Shown here: positions 7,699 to 15,544 of the stretch, in pieces
How the letters are laid out: the number at the start of each line of letters is the position of its first letter
How positions within the stretch are numbered: position 1 is the stretch's first letter
Source: Chloroflexota bacterium
GTDB taxonomy: Bacteria > Chloroflexota > Anaerolineae > Epilineales > SHYO01
Direction: 5' to 3'
Length of the DNA: 37,975 nucleotides
NCBI GenBank assembly: GCA_009692745.1
Contig: SHYO01000020.1
Span: forward strand, 1 to 37,975
Translations under genes and position numbers: made by a program
The notes under the pieces: model-generated
Databases searched by the model: none
What the model was told of the DNA's origin: nothing
What the model saw: the letters and a program-made list of their open reading frames with translations, nothing else

Positions 7699-7895
7699 CA
7701 CCCCCTCCTGTTCACTTGTTGATGAAAGATAATCCAACCAGGCTTGGTTCCGCTATAAATAAGAGGGGTTCGGGAGAATCTCACTTACGCTCTATTTCGC
7801 ATGTTAAAGACAGAACGCGCTGGAAAGATACGCCTATCAGGGCAAATGTCTTGGGAAATTACCAGACTTGCCAAGGTCTTAGGTAGCGGCATTGC

Positions 7896-8150
7896 TTAAT
7901 GCTCGTGCGCCTCTCTCCTCCGCAGGCGACTTGCAAGCCAACCCTTTACCCGCGTGCCGAGAGGGACCCGCTTTCGTAGCGCCGTGGTGCCTCGCTTTGT
8001 CGAACGAATCTTTACAAACTCCACATCTGTGACTTCTTCGAGTTCGTCCAAGAAGTCAGTAATGCTGTGCGTATCCCAAAATTCCGCTTCTTCTTCAATG
8101 GTCTTGAAGGTAGGAATGCGGCTCACCGGTTTCTCTCTGATTTGTGTCAT
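7896..8150 (-). CDS. CopG/BrnA-like antitoxin
   Basis: This 84-residue protein begins with IPTFKTIEEEAEFWDTHSITDF, the typical opening of short antitoxins of the CopG/BrnA type found next to BrnT-like toxins. It ends in an Arg-rich tail. Its start lies 5 bases after the stop of the toxin gene, giving the toxin-first order usual for BrnT/BrnA. By family knowledge it should neutralise the toxin and repress the operon through DNA binding. Confidence 0.75.
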   Translation of the reverse strand: MTQIREKPVSRIPTFKTIEEEAEFWDTHSITDFLDELEEVTDVEFVKIRSTKRGTTALRKRVPLGTRVKGWLASRLRRREAHEH

Positions 8151-8155
8151 ATCTG

Positions 8156-8428
8156 TTAGCGTCCCATGCGCGCCCGCAATAGTCGCCGCTCTGATTCGTT
8201 GGTATCTCTGGCGGTGATTAAGCTAAATACTCCGCCCCCACGAGGGGCGATAAATACCGCCAGATACCGGCCAGCTTCGGTCTGTCCAATGATAAGATAA
8301 CGTCCCTCTTTGGCCCTGAGGGCTACCGTCCTTCCAAATACAACTTCCTCGACTTCTTCCAGGGTGACACCGTGCCGTGCAATGTGGTCCTCTTGGCCCG
8401 AATCTATGACAAGCTCATTGATTCTCAC
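8156..8428 (-). CDS. BrnT-like toxin (type II toxin-antitoxin)
   Basis: The protein has about 90 residues when started at GTG 8428, which has AAAAGG upstream; the frame is open to a TTG at 8464. The sequence VIDSGQEDHIARHGVTLEEVEEVVFG, then EGRYLIIGQTEAGRYLAVFIAP and SLITARDTNESERRLLR, follows the BrnT pattern, an RNase of RelE-like fold. The Arg/Glu-rich C-terminal motif ARDxxxSERR is the conserved part. It is transcribed before, and probably together with, the antitoxin gene from the promoter at 8452-8480. Confidence 0.75.
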   Translation of the reverse strand: MRINELVIDSGQEDHIARHGVTLEEVEEVVFGRTVALRAKEGRYLIIGQTEAGRYLAVFIAPRGGGVFSLITARDTNESERRLLRARMGR

Positions 8429-8451
8429 AAGGCGTATGCCTTTTAGAGGCA

Positions 8452-8480
8452 AGCATAATCCCAAAAAGGTCCATTGTCAA
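8452..8480 (-). promoter_or_regulatory. promoter of the BrnT/BrnA-like operon
   Basis: On the minus strand a consensus TTGACA (8475-8480) lies 17 bases from TATGCT (8452-8457), 23 bases upstream of the toxin GTG. The adjacent upstream sequence (8486-8498) holds TGTACA and GTATAC half-palindromes that could serve as antitoxin operator sites. Confidence 0.72.
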
Positions 8481-8560
8481 GAATCTGTACAGGTATACTG
8501 CACACCTTTGACCGCTTGCCCACCAGGTCCACAATTACCCAGCTACGCCCGCTCTAACCA

Positions 8561-8589
8561 TTGACATTGCCAGAGACTTTCATTATGCT
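8561..8589 (+). promoter_or_regulatory. promoter of the EF-hand gene pair
   Basis: A consensus TTGACA (8561-8566) and TATGCT (8584-8589) are 17 bases apart. The leader of roughly 100 bases before the GTG at 8696 can form an AGCGCC/GGCGCT hairpin. The box sequences match the divergent toxin-antitoxin promoter exactly. Confidence 0.7.
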
Positions 8590-8695
8590 TAGCGCCAAAC
8601 ACTGCAGCACCCGCGCACTGCGGAGGCGCTGTATTTGTGGTGCCCATCAAAAATCAGAATAGGTGAGGCTATCTTTAGCCAGAAAGGGAACTGCT

Positions 8696-8986
8696 GTGCT
8701 GTCTGAATTCAGGAAACGGAAGGTAAAAGGGCTGATGGAGTCTATGGATTTCGATGGGAACGGCGTCATTGAGAAGGATGATTTTGAAAAGGTCTTCCAG
8801 CGCATGGCCGAAAATTTACAGTTGCTGCCGGGCACGCCTGAGTATGAGGGGATGCACACGTTCATCCTCAGCGGCTGGGATTCCACCAGGCAGCTCGCCG
8901 ACGCTAACAACGACCAGCAGGTGACCTATGAGGAATTCCTGGGCGCCGTGGACACGCTCATAAACAACAGGGAGATTTTTGAATAG
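8696..8986 (+). CDS. EF-hand protein, N-terminal half of a calerythrin-like protein
   Basis: The protein has 96 residues from GTG 8696 (AAAGGGA just upstream). It contains one good EF-hand loop, DFDGNGVIEKDD, and a second, more divergent one, DANNDQQVTYEE. Order and spacing match the first two hands of calerythrin/sarcoplasmic-type four-EF-hand calcium-binding proteins of about 175 residues. It stops at TAG 8984-8986, 11 bases before the ORF that carries hands 3 and 4. It probably buffers or senses calcium in the cytoplasm. Confidence 0.72.
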   Translation: MLSEFRKRKVKGLMESMDFDGNGVIEKDDFEKVFQRMAENLQLLPGTPEYEGMHTFILSGWDSTRQLADANNDQQVTYEEFLGAVDTLINNREIFE

Positions 8987-8997
8987 GTGATGGGGGG

Positions 8998-9240
8998 ATG
9001 GTCGAAAGCGGTTTCACGCTGCAGGATCGGAACGGAGATGGAAAGATTTCAAGTAGTGAATTCATTGCCTACTTGAGAGGCTACAATGTAACGGAACAAG
9101 ATGCCAAAGACGCTTTCGCCCGGCTTGATCGCAATGACAATGGCTTTATCACTAAGAAAGAAATGATGCTGAACATGGAGGAATACTTCATGAGCGAGGC
9201 CCCAGAAGCGCCCGGCAACTGGCTCTTCGGTTCCTTCTAA
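8998..9240 (+). CDS. EF-hand protein, C-terminal half of a calerythrin-like protein
   Basis: The 80-residue frame carries two canonical calcium loops, DRNGDGKISSSE and DRNDNGFITKKE, and ends in SEAPEAPGNWLFGSF, the characteristic C-terminus of calerythrin-type proteins. It lies in the -1 frame relative to the preceding ORF. AGGTGAT (8984-8990) overlaps the stop of that ORF and sits seven bases before ATG 8998, so this half could be translated on its own by coupling. Together the halves have the length of a normal four-hand protein. Confidence 0.7.
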   Translation: MVESGFTLQDRNGDGKISSSEFIAYLRGYNVTEQDAKDAFARLDRNDNGFITKKEMMLNMEEYFMSEAPEAPGNWLFGSF

Positions 9241-9257
9241 TCCACTCTCAAGCAGTG

Positions 9258-9464
9258 CGTGCCCTTGCGTTTGGCGTTACCGTGGCGATCACCGCGCACT
9301 GCGACGAGTTCCGCGGAGGTCTCGACCTGGTCCGCCAGGCCTACACGTATCTTGGCGCGGACGATCAACTCGCGCTCCATTACTTCGCCAGCAGCCACGC
9401 ATTCCACAGTGTCCGCTCGATTCCCTGCCTGGTGGAATGTCTCCGTGAAACCAAAAACAGCTAG
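9258..9464 (+). pseudogene. possible C-terminal remnant of an alpha/beta hydrolase
   Basis: The 68 residues from GTG 9258 include GGLDLVRQAYTYLGADDQLALHYFASSHAFHS. This resembles the last strand and catalytic-His loop of dienelactone-type alpha/beta hydrolases, which have YxxLGAxDRLxLH...GGHxF. No upstream hydrolase body is present and there is no SD. I read it as a remnant, at low confidence. Confidence 0.28.
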
Positions 9465-9522
9465 TCCGGCTGAATGCAGCGTCTAGCCCAATGCCGCCCA
9501 TAGTGTAGCGTGCTTCGTTGCC

Positions 9523-9717
9523 TCACTGGGGATCTTGCCCAGCCACCCGCGTTTCAACTGCCGCTGGCGCATGGTTGACACAAAAAAAGCGGTGCCTCTC
9601 CTGATTATTCCAGAGGTCAACGTATAGTTCACCTGCGCCGATAACCCGCCGGCAGGTTGCGCATTGCTTCTGTTCCCCGCTTACCTGACGCACCGTGATA
9701 CTATCGCCGCCAGGCAT
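9523..9717 (-). CDS. small putative zinc-ribbon protein
   Basis: The frame from ATG 9717 encodes 64 residues and has GAGG upstream. It contains CATC, then about 23 residues later CVNH, a plausible four-ligand zinc site (C-x2-C ... C-x2-H) flanking the stretch RRVIGAGELYVDLWNNQERHRFF. Nothing else is recognisable. It is isolated on this strand. Confidence 0.45.
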   Translation of the reverse strand: MPGGDSITVRQVSGEQKQCATCRRVIGAGELYVDLWNNQERHRFFCVNHAPAAVETRVAGQDPQ

Positions 9718-10134
9718 TCGTACCGCCTCACCATAGCCGCGCCAGACGGATCGTTGCGCTAAACGCCACATTTTAGCAGCTCCTTCAGCTTCGCCCCCGG
9801 CCTACCGGGGATGTAACCAGCCTTTGGTTGTCGAACTCTCCCGGTAAGGTGGCTGAGGGCAGGATAGCCACGGGTTGAAGTCTGTACATTCCACAGTAAC
9901 CCATGATGTAGAATGGGGCTATCATGTGAATCCCCAATTTATCAACAGCGGGTTCCATGATATAATAACAGGATAGCCTCTTAGTCCACCAATGGGCAGG
10001 AATTCACTTGAATCCTAAGGCAATCTTAAATCCTAGCAGCAAAGAACTTTCTTAACTATATCACGTTAGTGCATAGGATGTCCAGGAGATGGGTGGACCA
10101 GAATAACCATCATACCACAAAGGAGCGCACTATC
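9718..10134. other. 417-base intergenic region with the promoter and leader of the dehydrogenase gene
   Basis: No gene is evident. A CCCCGG/CCGGGG hairpin with a 4-base loop lies near 9796-9809. A GTGGCT...AGCCAC foldback lies around 9848-9870. The dehydrogenase promoter is at 9939-9966 and its leader is about 160 bases. The leader holds a GTCCA/TGGAC hairpin at 10079-10098, shortly before AAAGGAG. I do not recognise a known riboswitch class in it. Confidence 0.5.
9939..9966 (+). promoter_or_regulatory. promoter of the Gfo/Idh/MocA gene
   Basis: TTATCA (9939-9944) and a perfect TATAAT (9961-9966) are 16 bases apart. Transcription would begin near 9973. Confidence 0.5.
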
Positions 10135-11223
10135 ATGAAGACCTATCGTGCCGCAGTTATTGGAGTTAGCCGGATGGGGGCATTTATTGACAACGAAATG
10201 GTCGGTTACCCCGGTACGGTGCCACCTTACTCCCACGCCGCAAGCTATACCACTTATAACCGGACGGAATTGGTAGCCTGTGCCGATTTAAGGCCGGAAA
10301 TTATGGCAGTCTTCGGTCAGCAGTACCATGTCCCGCCGGAACGGCAATACACCGACTACCGTGAGATGATCAATAAGGAGCAGCCAGACATTGTCAGCGT
10401 GGCCACCCAACCCGAACAGCGCGCCGAAATCGTGATCTACGCTGCCAACCACGGAGTGAAGGCCATCTACGCCGAAAAACCCCTGGCAGCCTCTATGGCA
10501 GAAGCTGATGCTATGGTGGAAGCCGTTGAGCGCAACCATGTCGTTTTCAACATGGGCACAAACCGTCGTTGGGGCCAGGCCTATGACAAAATCAAGGAGA
10601 TCATGGACAGCGGCCAGATTGGTACCATAAAAACCCTGATTGTCTACAGCACCGGAGCTATCTTTGATACCGCCAGCCACCATTTCGACACGTTGAACCG
10701 GCTCAACGATGACCAGCCTGTCAAATGGGTGCAGGCCAACATACCAACGGGAGATACGGCCATCGATGGCGATTTTATGCGCCAGGATCCCCAGGGAGAA
10801 GGGATCATTAAATATGCCAACGGGGTAACCGCCTATGCCCTCCTCACGCCGCGCAGTACCGAGTATGAAGTGATTGGCGATAAGGGCTCCATCACCGCCT
10901 TCAACGACGCTTACCACTTGCAGCTCCGCCAGGACACAACGCTGGTTCCCGGTACCCGCTGGAACGGCTTCGTGACTGTAGAAGCGCCCACTGTCCCACC
11001 GGACAGCTCAGGATTGAACCTGGTCAATGATCTTATCCATGCGCTGGACACTGGCGCAGCTACTAGAGGCGGAATCCGCGTGGCCCGTGCCAGCATAGAA
11101 CTGACCTTCGCTTTTATCGAGTCGCATATGCGCGGCGGAGCACGGGTGGATCTGCCCCTGCAGGGCAGCAAAATGAAGCTGCAGCGCAACCGCGCTCCAC
11201 GCCAACCAAAATTTACAGCCTAG
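10135..11223 (+). CDS. Gfo/Idh/MocA-family NAD(P)-dependent oxidoreductase
   Basis: The protein has 362 residues. It starts with a Rossmann segment (YRAAVIGVSRMG) in which the usual GxGxxG reads GVSRMG, and carries the family hallmark EKPLA. The NMGTNRRWG segment and C-terminal beta-sheet domain fit the family, whose members oxidise, reduce or isomerise sugars, inositols and sugar acids. ATG 10135 has AAAGGAG at good spacing; the frame opens earlier, at GTG 10069. It faces a leftward glycoside-degradation operon, so a role in processing sugars from that operon is likely. The substrate is not deducible. Confidence 0.9.
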   Translation: MKTYRAAVIGVSRMGAFIDNEMVGYPGTVPPYSHAASYTTYNRTELVACADLRPEIMAVFGQQYHVPPERQYTDYREMINKEQPDIVSVATQPEQRAEIVIYAANHGVKAIYAEKPLAASMAEADAMVEAVERNHVVFNMGTNRRWGQAYDKIKEIMDSGQIGTIKTLIVYSTGAIFDTASHHFDTLNRLNDDQPVKWVQANIPTGDTAIDGDFMRQDPQGEGIIKYANGVTAYALLTPRSTEYEVIGDKGSITAFNDAYHLQLRQDTTLVPGTRWNGFVTVEAPTVPPDSSGLNLVNDLIHALDTGAATRGGIRVARASIELTFAFIESHMRGGARVDLPLQGSKMKLQRNRAPRQPKFTA

Positions 11224-11303
11224 GGACTCTGTAGGAAAATTTTCATATCAGAGCGCCTATCCCACATGCCGGCCGCCGAAATGCCCAGCGTGTGACGGCG
11301 CCC

Positions 11304-12767
11304 CTACGCAAACTCATACGCGAAAAGATCGGCATTATCCAACACAAACTGGATGGTGAGAGCCTGCCCCAGCGGCAGGTCCACCTGGGGGCTGCCACGC
11401 CACTGTAACTCTCCCCCGGTGTGATCGCCGGAGAAGCCCTGGCACTCGTCCAAACCATATCCTGGGATGGGCGAGCCATCGGCCTGCAGCAGCCGGGCCT
11501 TGACAGATCCATGCGGCGCGCGCGCATTGACCAGCAGTCGATTCCCATCCAGCGGACCATGGGCCACCATAAAGCTGCCCTGGCTGCTGGTGGATAGGCT
11601 GGCGTAGCGGTCCTGTTTGATCCGGGCGAAAGATATGCTGTGCTCATTCCATTGGGTGGGGTGGTCCCAGTCCAGGTCTGTCCGTCGTTGCCACTGCTTA
11701 TCAAAATAGAAAGCGTGCTCGTGGGCATACCCGGTATAGTACAGCCGGACCTCGTCGCCCACCACTACCGGCCGGGAGGCGGTAATAATCTGGCTGGCAT
11801 CGAAGTCCCCTTTCTGCCCAAAGGGGATGAAGGGCTGGCGGTTGGGCGTGCGGAACCAATAGCTGCCGTCGTAGGAGTAAACCAACTGGCAATCCATCTG
11901 CCCCCACATGCCATGCCTGTAACCGGGACGCAGCGGGAGGGCAGCCCAATAGACCCAAACAAAGCCTACCAGGAAATCATCGTACGCCTCCATGCCCATG
12001 CCGTAGAATTCGGCATGGTGAAAACCACCATCTCGCGCGATACGGTCATCCACCGCATCGGCCACCAAAATCGTCGCCGGCTGCGTCCATTGCTGGCAGT
12101 CCTGGCTGCTCATCACGGAAATCGAGCGCCGATCCAGCAGATTGTACCGGATTATCTGCTTCGCTGTGCCCAGGTAACGCTGCCGTGGCACATCGCGAAT
12201 GAATGTACCAACATCATAAGGCGTGCCTACCGGTCCCTCCGCCGGGTAATCCTGCCATCGCAGTCCATCGGGGGAGTGGGCCAGGTAGAAACCACTGCCC
12301 GGATAGACTTTGCCCCGTTCCTCGAGCACGCGCGCCGCGCCCACATATCCGCCGGCCTTGTACCGCTGGGTTGGATCTGGCTCATCCGGGTCGATAATCA
12401 CCGACGGCACAGTGCGCACCAGGTTGACCAGGTTCGTTGCTGAGTACAGCCTGTCACTTCCCGCAAAGGGTTCTATAGCCAGCTCCGGCTTTTCCCATTG
12501 TATCCCATCTATCGACTCGGCATAGGCCACATAACTCGAATTGCTGCGCGGCGGAACTTCCGGCCAGGCCATATACCACATGCGGAATCGCCCCTGGTCC
12601 TGGTGTACGTTGCCAAAGATAGAAACACCGAAGCGCTCCCAAGGCTTATCGCCCACCAACACCGGGCTGCCATGTTTTTCCGCCGGCCAGAACTGTTGTG
12701 TGACGCTACCTTCAATACTTGAAACCTTGCGCGTGTCCAAAAGTATGCGGCGCTTACCCATGATCAT
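11304..12767 (-). CDS. five-bladed beta-propeller glycosidase-like protein (GH32/43-like fold)
   Basis: The protein has about 487 residues. Its opening, LLDTRKVSSIEG...HGSPVLVGDKPWE, and repeated blade-like segments (RFRMWYMAW, YVAYAESIDGIQW, YLAHSPDGLRWQDY, LVYSYDGSYWFRT, EVRLYYTGY) match a family often annotated as glycosyl hydrolase, GH32 N-terminal-like. An Ig-like C-terminal domain ends with LTIQFVLDNADLFAYEFA. No signal peptide is evident. A paralogue lies at 28356-29999. ATG 12767 has AAAGG six bases before it. It is the third gene behind the propeller and GH4 genes. Catalytic residues and substrate are unknown to me. Confidence 0.75.
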   Translation of the reverse strand: MIMGKRRILLDTRKVSSIEGSVTQQFWPAEKHGSPVLVGDKPWERFGVSIFGNVHQDQGRFRMWYMAWPEVPPRSNSSYVAYAESIDGIQWEKPELAIEPFAGSDRLYSATNLVNLVRTVPSVIIDPDEPDPTQRYKAGGYVGAARVLEERGKVYPGSGFYLAHSPDGLRWQDYPAEGPVGTPYDVGTFIRDVPRQRYLGTAKQIIRYNLLDRRSISVMSSQDCQQWTQPATILVADAVDDRIARDGGFHHAEFYGMGMEAYDDFLVGFVWVYWAALPLRPGYRHGMWGQMDCQLVYSYDGSYWFRTPNRQPFIPFGQKGDFDASQIITASRPVVVGDEVRLYYTGYAHEHAFYFDKQWQRRTDLDWDHPTQWNEHSISFARIKQDRYASLSTSSQGSFMVAHGPLDGNRLLVNARAPHGSVKARLLQADGSPIPGYGLDECQGFSGDHTGGELQWRGSPQVDLPLGQALTIQFVLDNADLFAYEFA

Positions 12768-12839
12768 TCCCATCCTTTCGTTCCTGACACTGAATGGCCA
12801 CCTTACGCATCATCCTATAGTTTCATTTTGGCAGAAAAT

Positions 12840-12944
12840 ATGCACCGCTGATTCACGCTGATCACCCAACCGGGGTGGGCAAGGATTTCGCAGATAACTG
12901 ATCTGTGTAATCATGTCCAACCGGGTTGGACGGTAATCTGCGGT
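12840..12944. repeat. degenerate short repeats and a hairpin between GH4 and the propeller gene
   Basis: The spacer holds variants of one short unit: CCGCTGATTCACGCTGAT, TTTCGCAGATAA, CTGATCTGTGTAATC and GGTAATCTGCGG. It also holds a GTCCAACC-G-GGTTGGAC hairpin (12915-12931) and a weaker CCAACC/GGTGGG foldback near 12868. It looks like a decayed dispersed repeat. The hairpin could attenuate expression of the downstream gene. Confidence 0.5.
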
Positions 12945-14241
12945 TCAGACAAGCGCTGGGATATACTCCCCATGGGCGGCGATCAGATCGTCGACCAGGG
13001 CCCAGATTTCATCGAGCGTCAGCTCGGCAGCGGTATGGGGATCCAGCATGGCGGCATGGTAGACATGCTCGCGGCGGCGGGTCAGGGCCGCCTCGACGGT
13101 CAATTCCTGCACGTTCACATTGGTGCGGATCAAGGCGGCCAGATGCGGCGGCAAACTGCCGATGCGCGTCGGTTGGACACCGTTGGTATCTACCAGGCAG
13201 GGTACCTCGACGCAACAGCCCTGAGGTAAATTGTCGATCAGATGGTCGTTGGGTACATTGCCGTAGATCACGCGGGGTTGGCCGGTATGCATGCTGTGAA
13301 TGATCAGCGAGCCGTACTCTTTGCTGCGGCGCACCTCGATCGGTTGGTCGCTTTCCAAATCGCGGCGCAATTGATGCCAGCCGGCGATCTGCTTCTCGCA
13401 GCGGCGCGGGTATTCATCCAGGGGGATGTTTAACCGGTCGATCAGGTCGGGCCGGTCGCGGTGGATAAAGAAGGGCACGTACTCGGCAAAGTGCTCGCTG
13501 GATTCGGTCACAAAATACCCCAACCGCCGCAGCATCTCGTAGCGCACCCGGTTCCAGGACGGGACCCGCCCGTCGGCCACCACCTGGCGGAGAAGCGGAT
13601 AGAGATCCCGGCCGGCCCGCTCGAAGCGCAGATAAAAGGCCATATGGTTGATCCCGGCGCAGAGGTAATTGATCTCCTCAAACGGCACCCCGATGTCCCT
13701 GGCCAATTGCATGGCCGTTCCCTGCACACTGTGGCACAGGCCGACACTTCGTATGGAGGTGGCGCGGGAAATGGCCCACATATTCATCGCCATGGGGTTG
13801 ACGTAGTTGAGAAACATCACCTGGGGGCAGAGATCCTGCATATCGCGGCACATATCCAGCAACACCGGAATCGTGCGCAGCCCCTCGCATAATGCCGCCG
13901 ATGCCCAGGGTATCGGCGATGGTCTGGCGCAGGCCGTACTTCTTGGGGACTTCGAAGTCGATGACCGTCGCAGGGCGGTAGCCGCCGACCTGGATCATGT
14001 TGATCACATAATCTGCCCCATCCAGGGCGCGGCGCCGCTCCAAGGTGGCTTCGATATGCGGATGGGCGCCCAGCGCCTCGGCTACTTTGTAGGCCACGGT
14101 CTCGGATGTTGCCAGGCGTTCGGCATCGATATCCATCAAACTGATATGAGCTTCCGCCAATTCCGGGTAACTGAGGATATCCCCCAACAGGTTACGGGCG
14201 AATACAGTGCTGCCGGCGCCGATGAAAGCAATTTTAGGCAT
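12945..14241 (-). pseudogene. melA: GH4 alpha-galactosidase (MelA-like), frameshifted
   Basis: Two overlapping frames together make a complete GH4 enzyme of about 430 residues. The first (from ATG 14241, AGGAGG upstream) has the NAD-binding IAFIGAGST, and the second has FLNYVNPMA, GLCHSVQGT and CAGINHMAFY. GH4 enzymes use NAD+ and a divalent metal held by the Cys and His of these motifs; a CHSV motif points to alpha-galactosidase. The shift lies in a run of four C (13881-13884): removing one base reads MRGLRTIPVLLDMCRDM, the expected family sequence. This could be a real inactivation or a homopolymer error. It sits 21 bases after the propeller gene in the same operon. Confidence 0.85.
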
Positions 14242-14262
14242 TGGTCGCTACCTCCTGGTTTA

Positions 14263-15417
14263 TCACCTGGCTTGAACTTCGACGACTGTCCGCCGGTAAG
14301 CGGCAGGCAGAAAAATCACTGTGAGATGGTTGGCAGTTTTATACGAAACCCAGGTGGTACCATTGAAGCTGCTGGCGCCGCCGCCGCGGGTAGCAAACCA
14401 GATAGTGTTATCGGCAGCCACGGCGATACCGCTGATGCGATCAGCCCCCAGGCCGCCGCCGGTATTCGCCGCAGTATACGTCCGCCAGGCCGTACCGTTC
14501 CAGACGCTGGCGCCGGCATCAGTGCCAGCCCACACCTGGCCGTTATGGTCAACGGCGACGGCATTGACATGGTTATCCACCAGGCCAGCGGGGGCGGCGG
14601 TGAAGGTTTGCCAGGTCGCGCCGTCGAAGCGGCTGAGGCCGCCGGGATGGGTATCGTCGGGTGCCAGCCCGATCCAGCGCACCGTACCGTCATGCGCCAG
14701 GCTGGCGACGTTTGCGGAACCCAGGCCATTGGCAACAGTATAGGTAATCCACAGGCCGCTGGCGGGGGTGAAGACACTGAGGCCGCCGCCGAAGGTGCCA
14801 ATCCAAAGCTGGTTGTTGCCACTATCCAACGCCCGCACATCATTATTGGCCAATCCGCCGGCCTGGGTATACGTATGCCATGCCGGTTGGGCATCACGGT
14901 GAAAGGTACTGAGGCCGGTGTGGGGAGTGCCAAACCAGCCTTTGCCGTAGTCTACCAACGCGGCCGTGACTATATCCTCGGCCGGACCCTTGCCGGGGCC
15001 GTCGGCGGCGGTGCAGGTGGACCAGGCGTTATTGATGTGCGTACTGACGCCGCAGCAATCCGTGCCGAACCACAGGCGCCCGCCGGGGGCCACGGCAATG
15101 GCCTGTACGGTATTGGAGGCCAGCCCGGCCGGGCGGCAAGGAGGGTGGACCGTATCCGAGATGGTATTGGCGGTCGTGAAGGTAGTCCAGGTTCCCTGGT
15201 CGAATATGCTGATACCGGCGCCGTTGGCGCCGAAGATGACGCGGCCGGATGCGTCGATAGCCACCGCCAGCAAATCATTGCTGGCCGGCCCGGCGGCGGC
15301 AGGCAGTAGCTGGGGCGATAGGGCCGGCGCAATCGGCAGCGAATGATGCGGATAGGTATAGTGCAGGATAGCTAATAAAATGGCACACGGAGCCAGGAGG
15401 ACAGCTACGCTGCGCAT
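14263..15417 (-). CDS. exported protein with two-component-regulator-type propeller repeats
   Basis: The protein has 384 residues. An N-terminal hydrophobic segment (VAVLLAPCAILLAILHY) is a signal peptide or anchor. Repeats follow of the form NDLLAVAIDASGRVIFGANGAGISIFDQGTW, with NxVxAIAVDxxGxxWxGTxxGxSxFxGxxW recurring about seven times. These are Reg_prop repeats that build a seven-bladed beta-propeller, usually the sugar-sensing or protein-binding outer part of hybrid sensor kinases. Here no kinase follows. It is the first gene of the operon with GH4, so it may bind the oligosaccharides the operon degrades. AAAGG precedes the ATG. Confidence 0.85.
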   Translation of the reverse strand: MRSVAVLLAPCAILLAILHYTYPHHSLPIAPALSPQLLPAAAGPASNDLLAVAIDASGRVIFGANGAGISIFDQGTWTTFTTANTISDTVHPPCRPAGLASNTVQAIAVAPGGRLWFGTDCCGVSTHINNAWSTCTAADGPGKGPAEDIVTAALVDYGKGWFGTPHTGLSTFHRDAQPAWHTYTQAGGLANNDVRALDSGNNQLWIGTFGGGLSVFTPASGLWITYTVANGLGSANVASLAHDGTVRWIGLAPDDTHPGGLSRFDGATWQTFTAAPAGLVDNHVNAVAVDHNGQVWAGTDAGASVWNGTAWRTYTAANTGGGLGADRISGIAVAADNTIWFATRGGGASSFNGTTWVSYKTANHLTVIFLPAAYRRTVVEVQAR

Positions 15418-15452
15418 GGAAGCGACCTTTCAGGTATGGCCATAGAGAATTT

Positions 15453-15480
15453 ATTATACCCCGTGAAGAGCAAGTTTCAA
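15453..15480 (-). promoter_or_regulatory. promoter of the propeller-GH4-glycosidase operon
   Basis: On the minus strand TTGAAA (15475-15480) and TATAAT (15453-15458) are 16 bases apart, 36 bases upstream of the propeller ATG. It drives three leftward genes, divergent from the PEP-synthase-like gene. Confidence 0.65.
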
Positions 15481-15532
15481 AAACCTGTTCTAACCCTTTG
15501 ATTAAATCTTCTTAATATGGCAAAATTACTTA

Positions 15533-15544
15533 CCGAACGTTCGG
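15533..15544. promoter_or_regulatory. perfect palindrome upstream of the PEP-synthase-like gene
   Basis: CCGAACGTTCGG is a perfect 12-bp palindrome, 53 bases before the chosen start and just downstream of weak promoter boxes (TTGATT 15499-15504, CAAAAT 15521-15526). Its position around the expected +1 suits a repressor operator, for example of the TetR type. The binding protein is unknown. Confidence 0.4.

Noticed and set aside
7801-7899. 32-codon ORF starting with ATG 7801
   Set aside because: It has no SD and no homology I recognise, and it runs into the antitoxin gene end; there is no support beyond an open frame.
9973-10134. possible riboswitch in the leader of the Gfo/Idh/MocA gene
   Set aside because: The leader is long and has a small hairpin, but I see no conserved core of any known riboswitch class and no terminator or anti-terminator pair.
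11640-12443. 267-codon open frame on the plus strand
   Set aside because: It is antisense to the propeller glycosidase-like gene, which is supported by a paralogue at 28356. The antisense frame has no support.
13807-15309. 500-codon open frame on the plus strand
   Set aside because: It lies antisense to the GH4 and propeller genes, whose frames give clear family motifs. The plus-strand translation is Gly/Ala/Arg-rich with no recognisable domain and no SD, so it is a GC-rich shadow.
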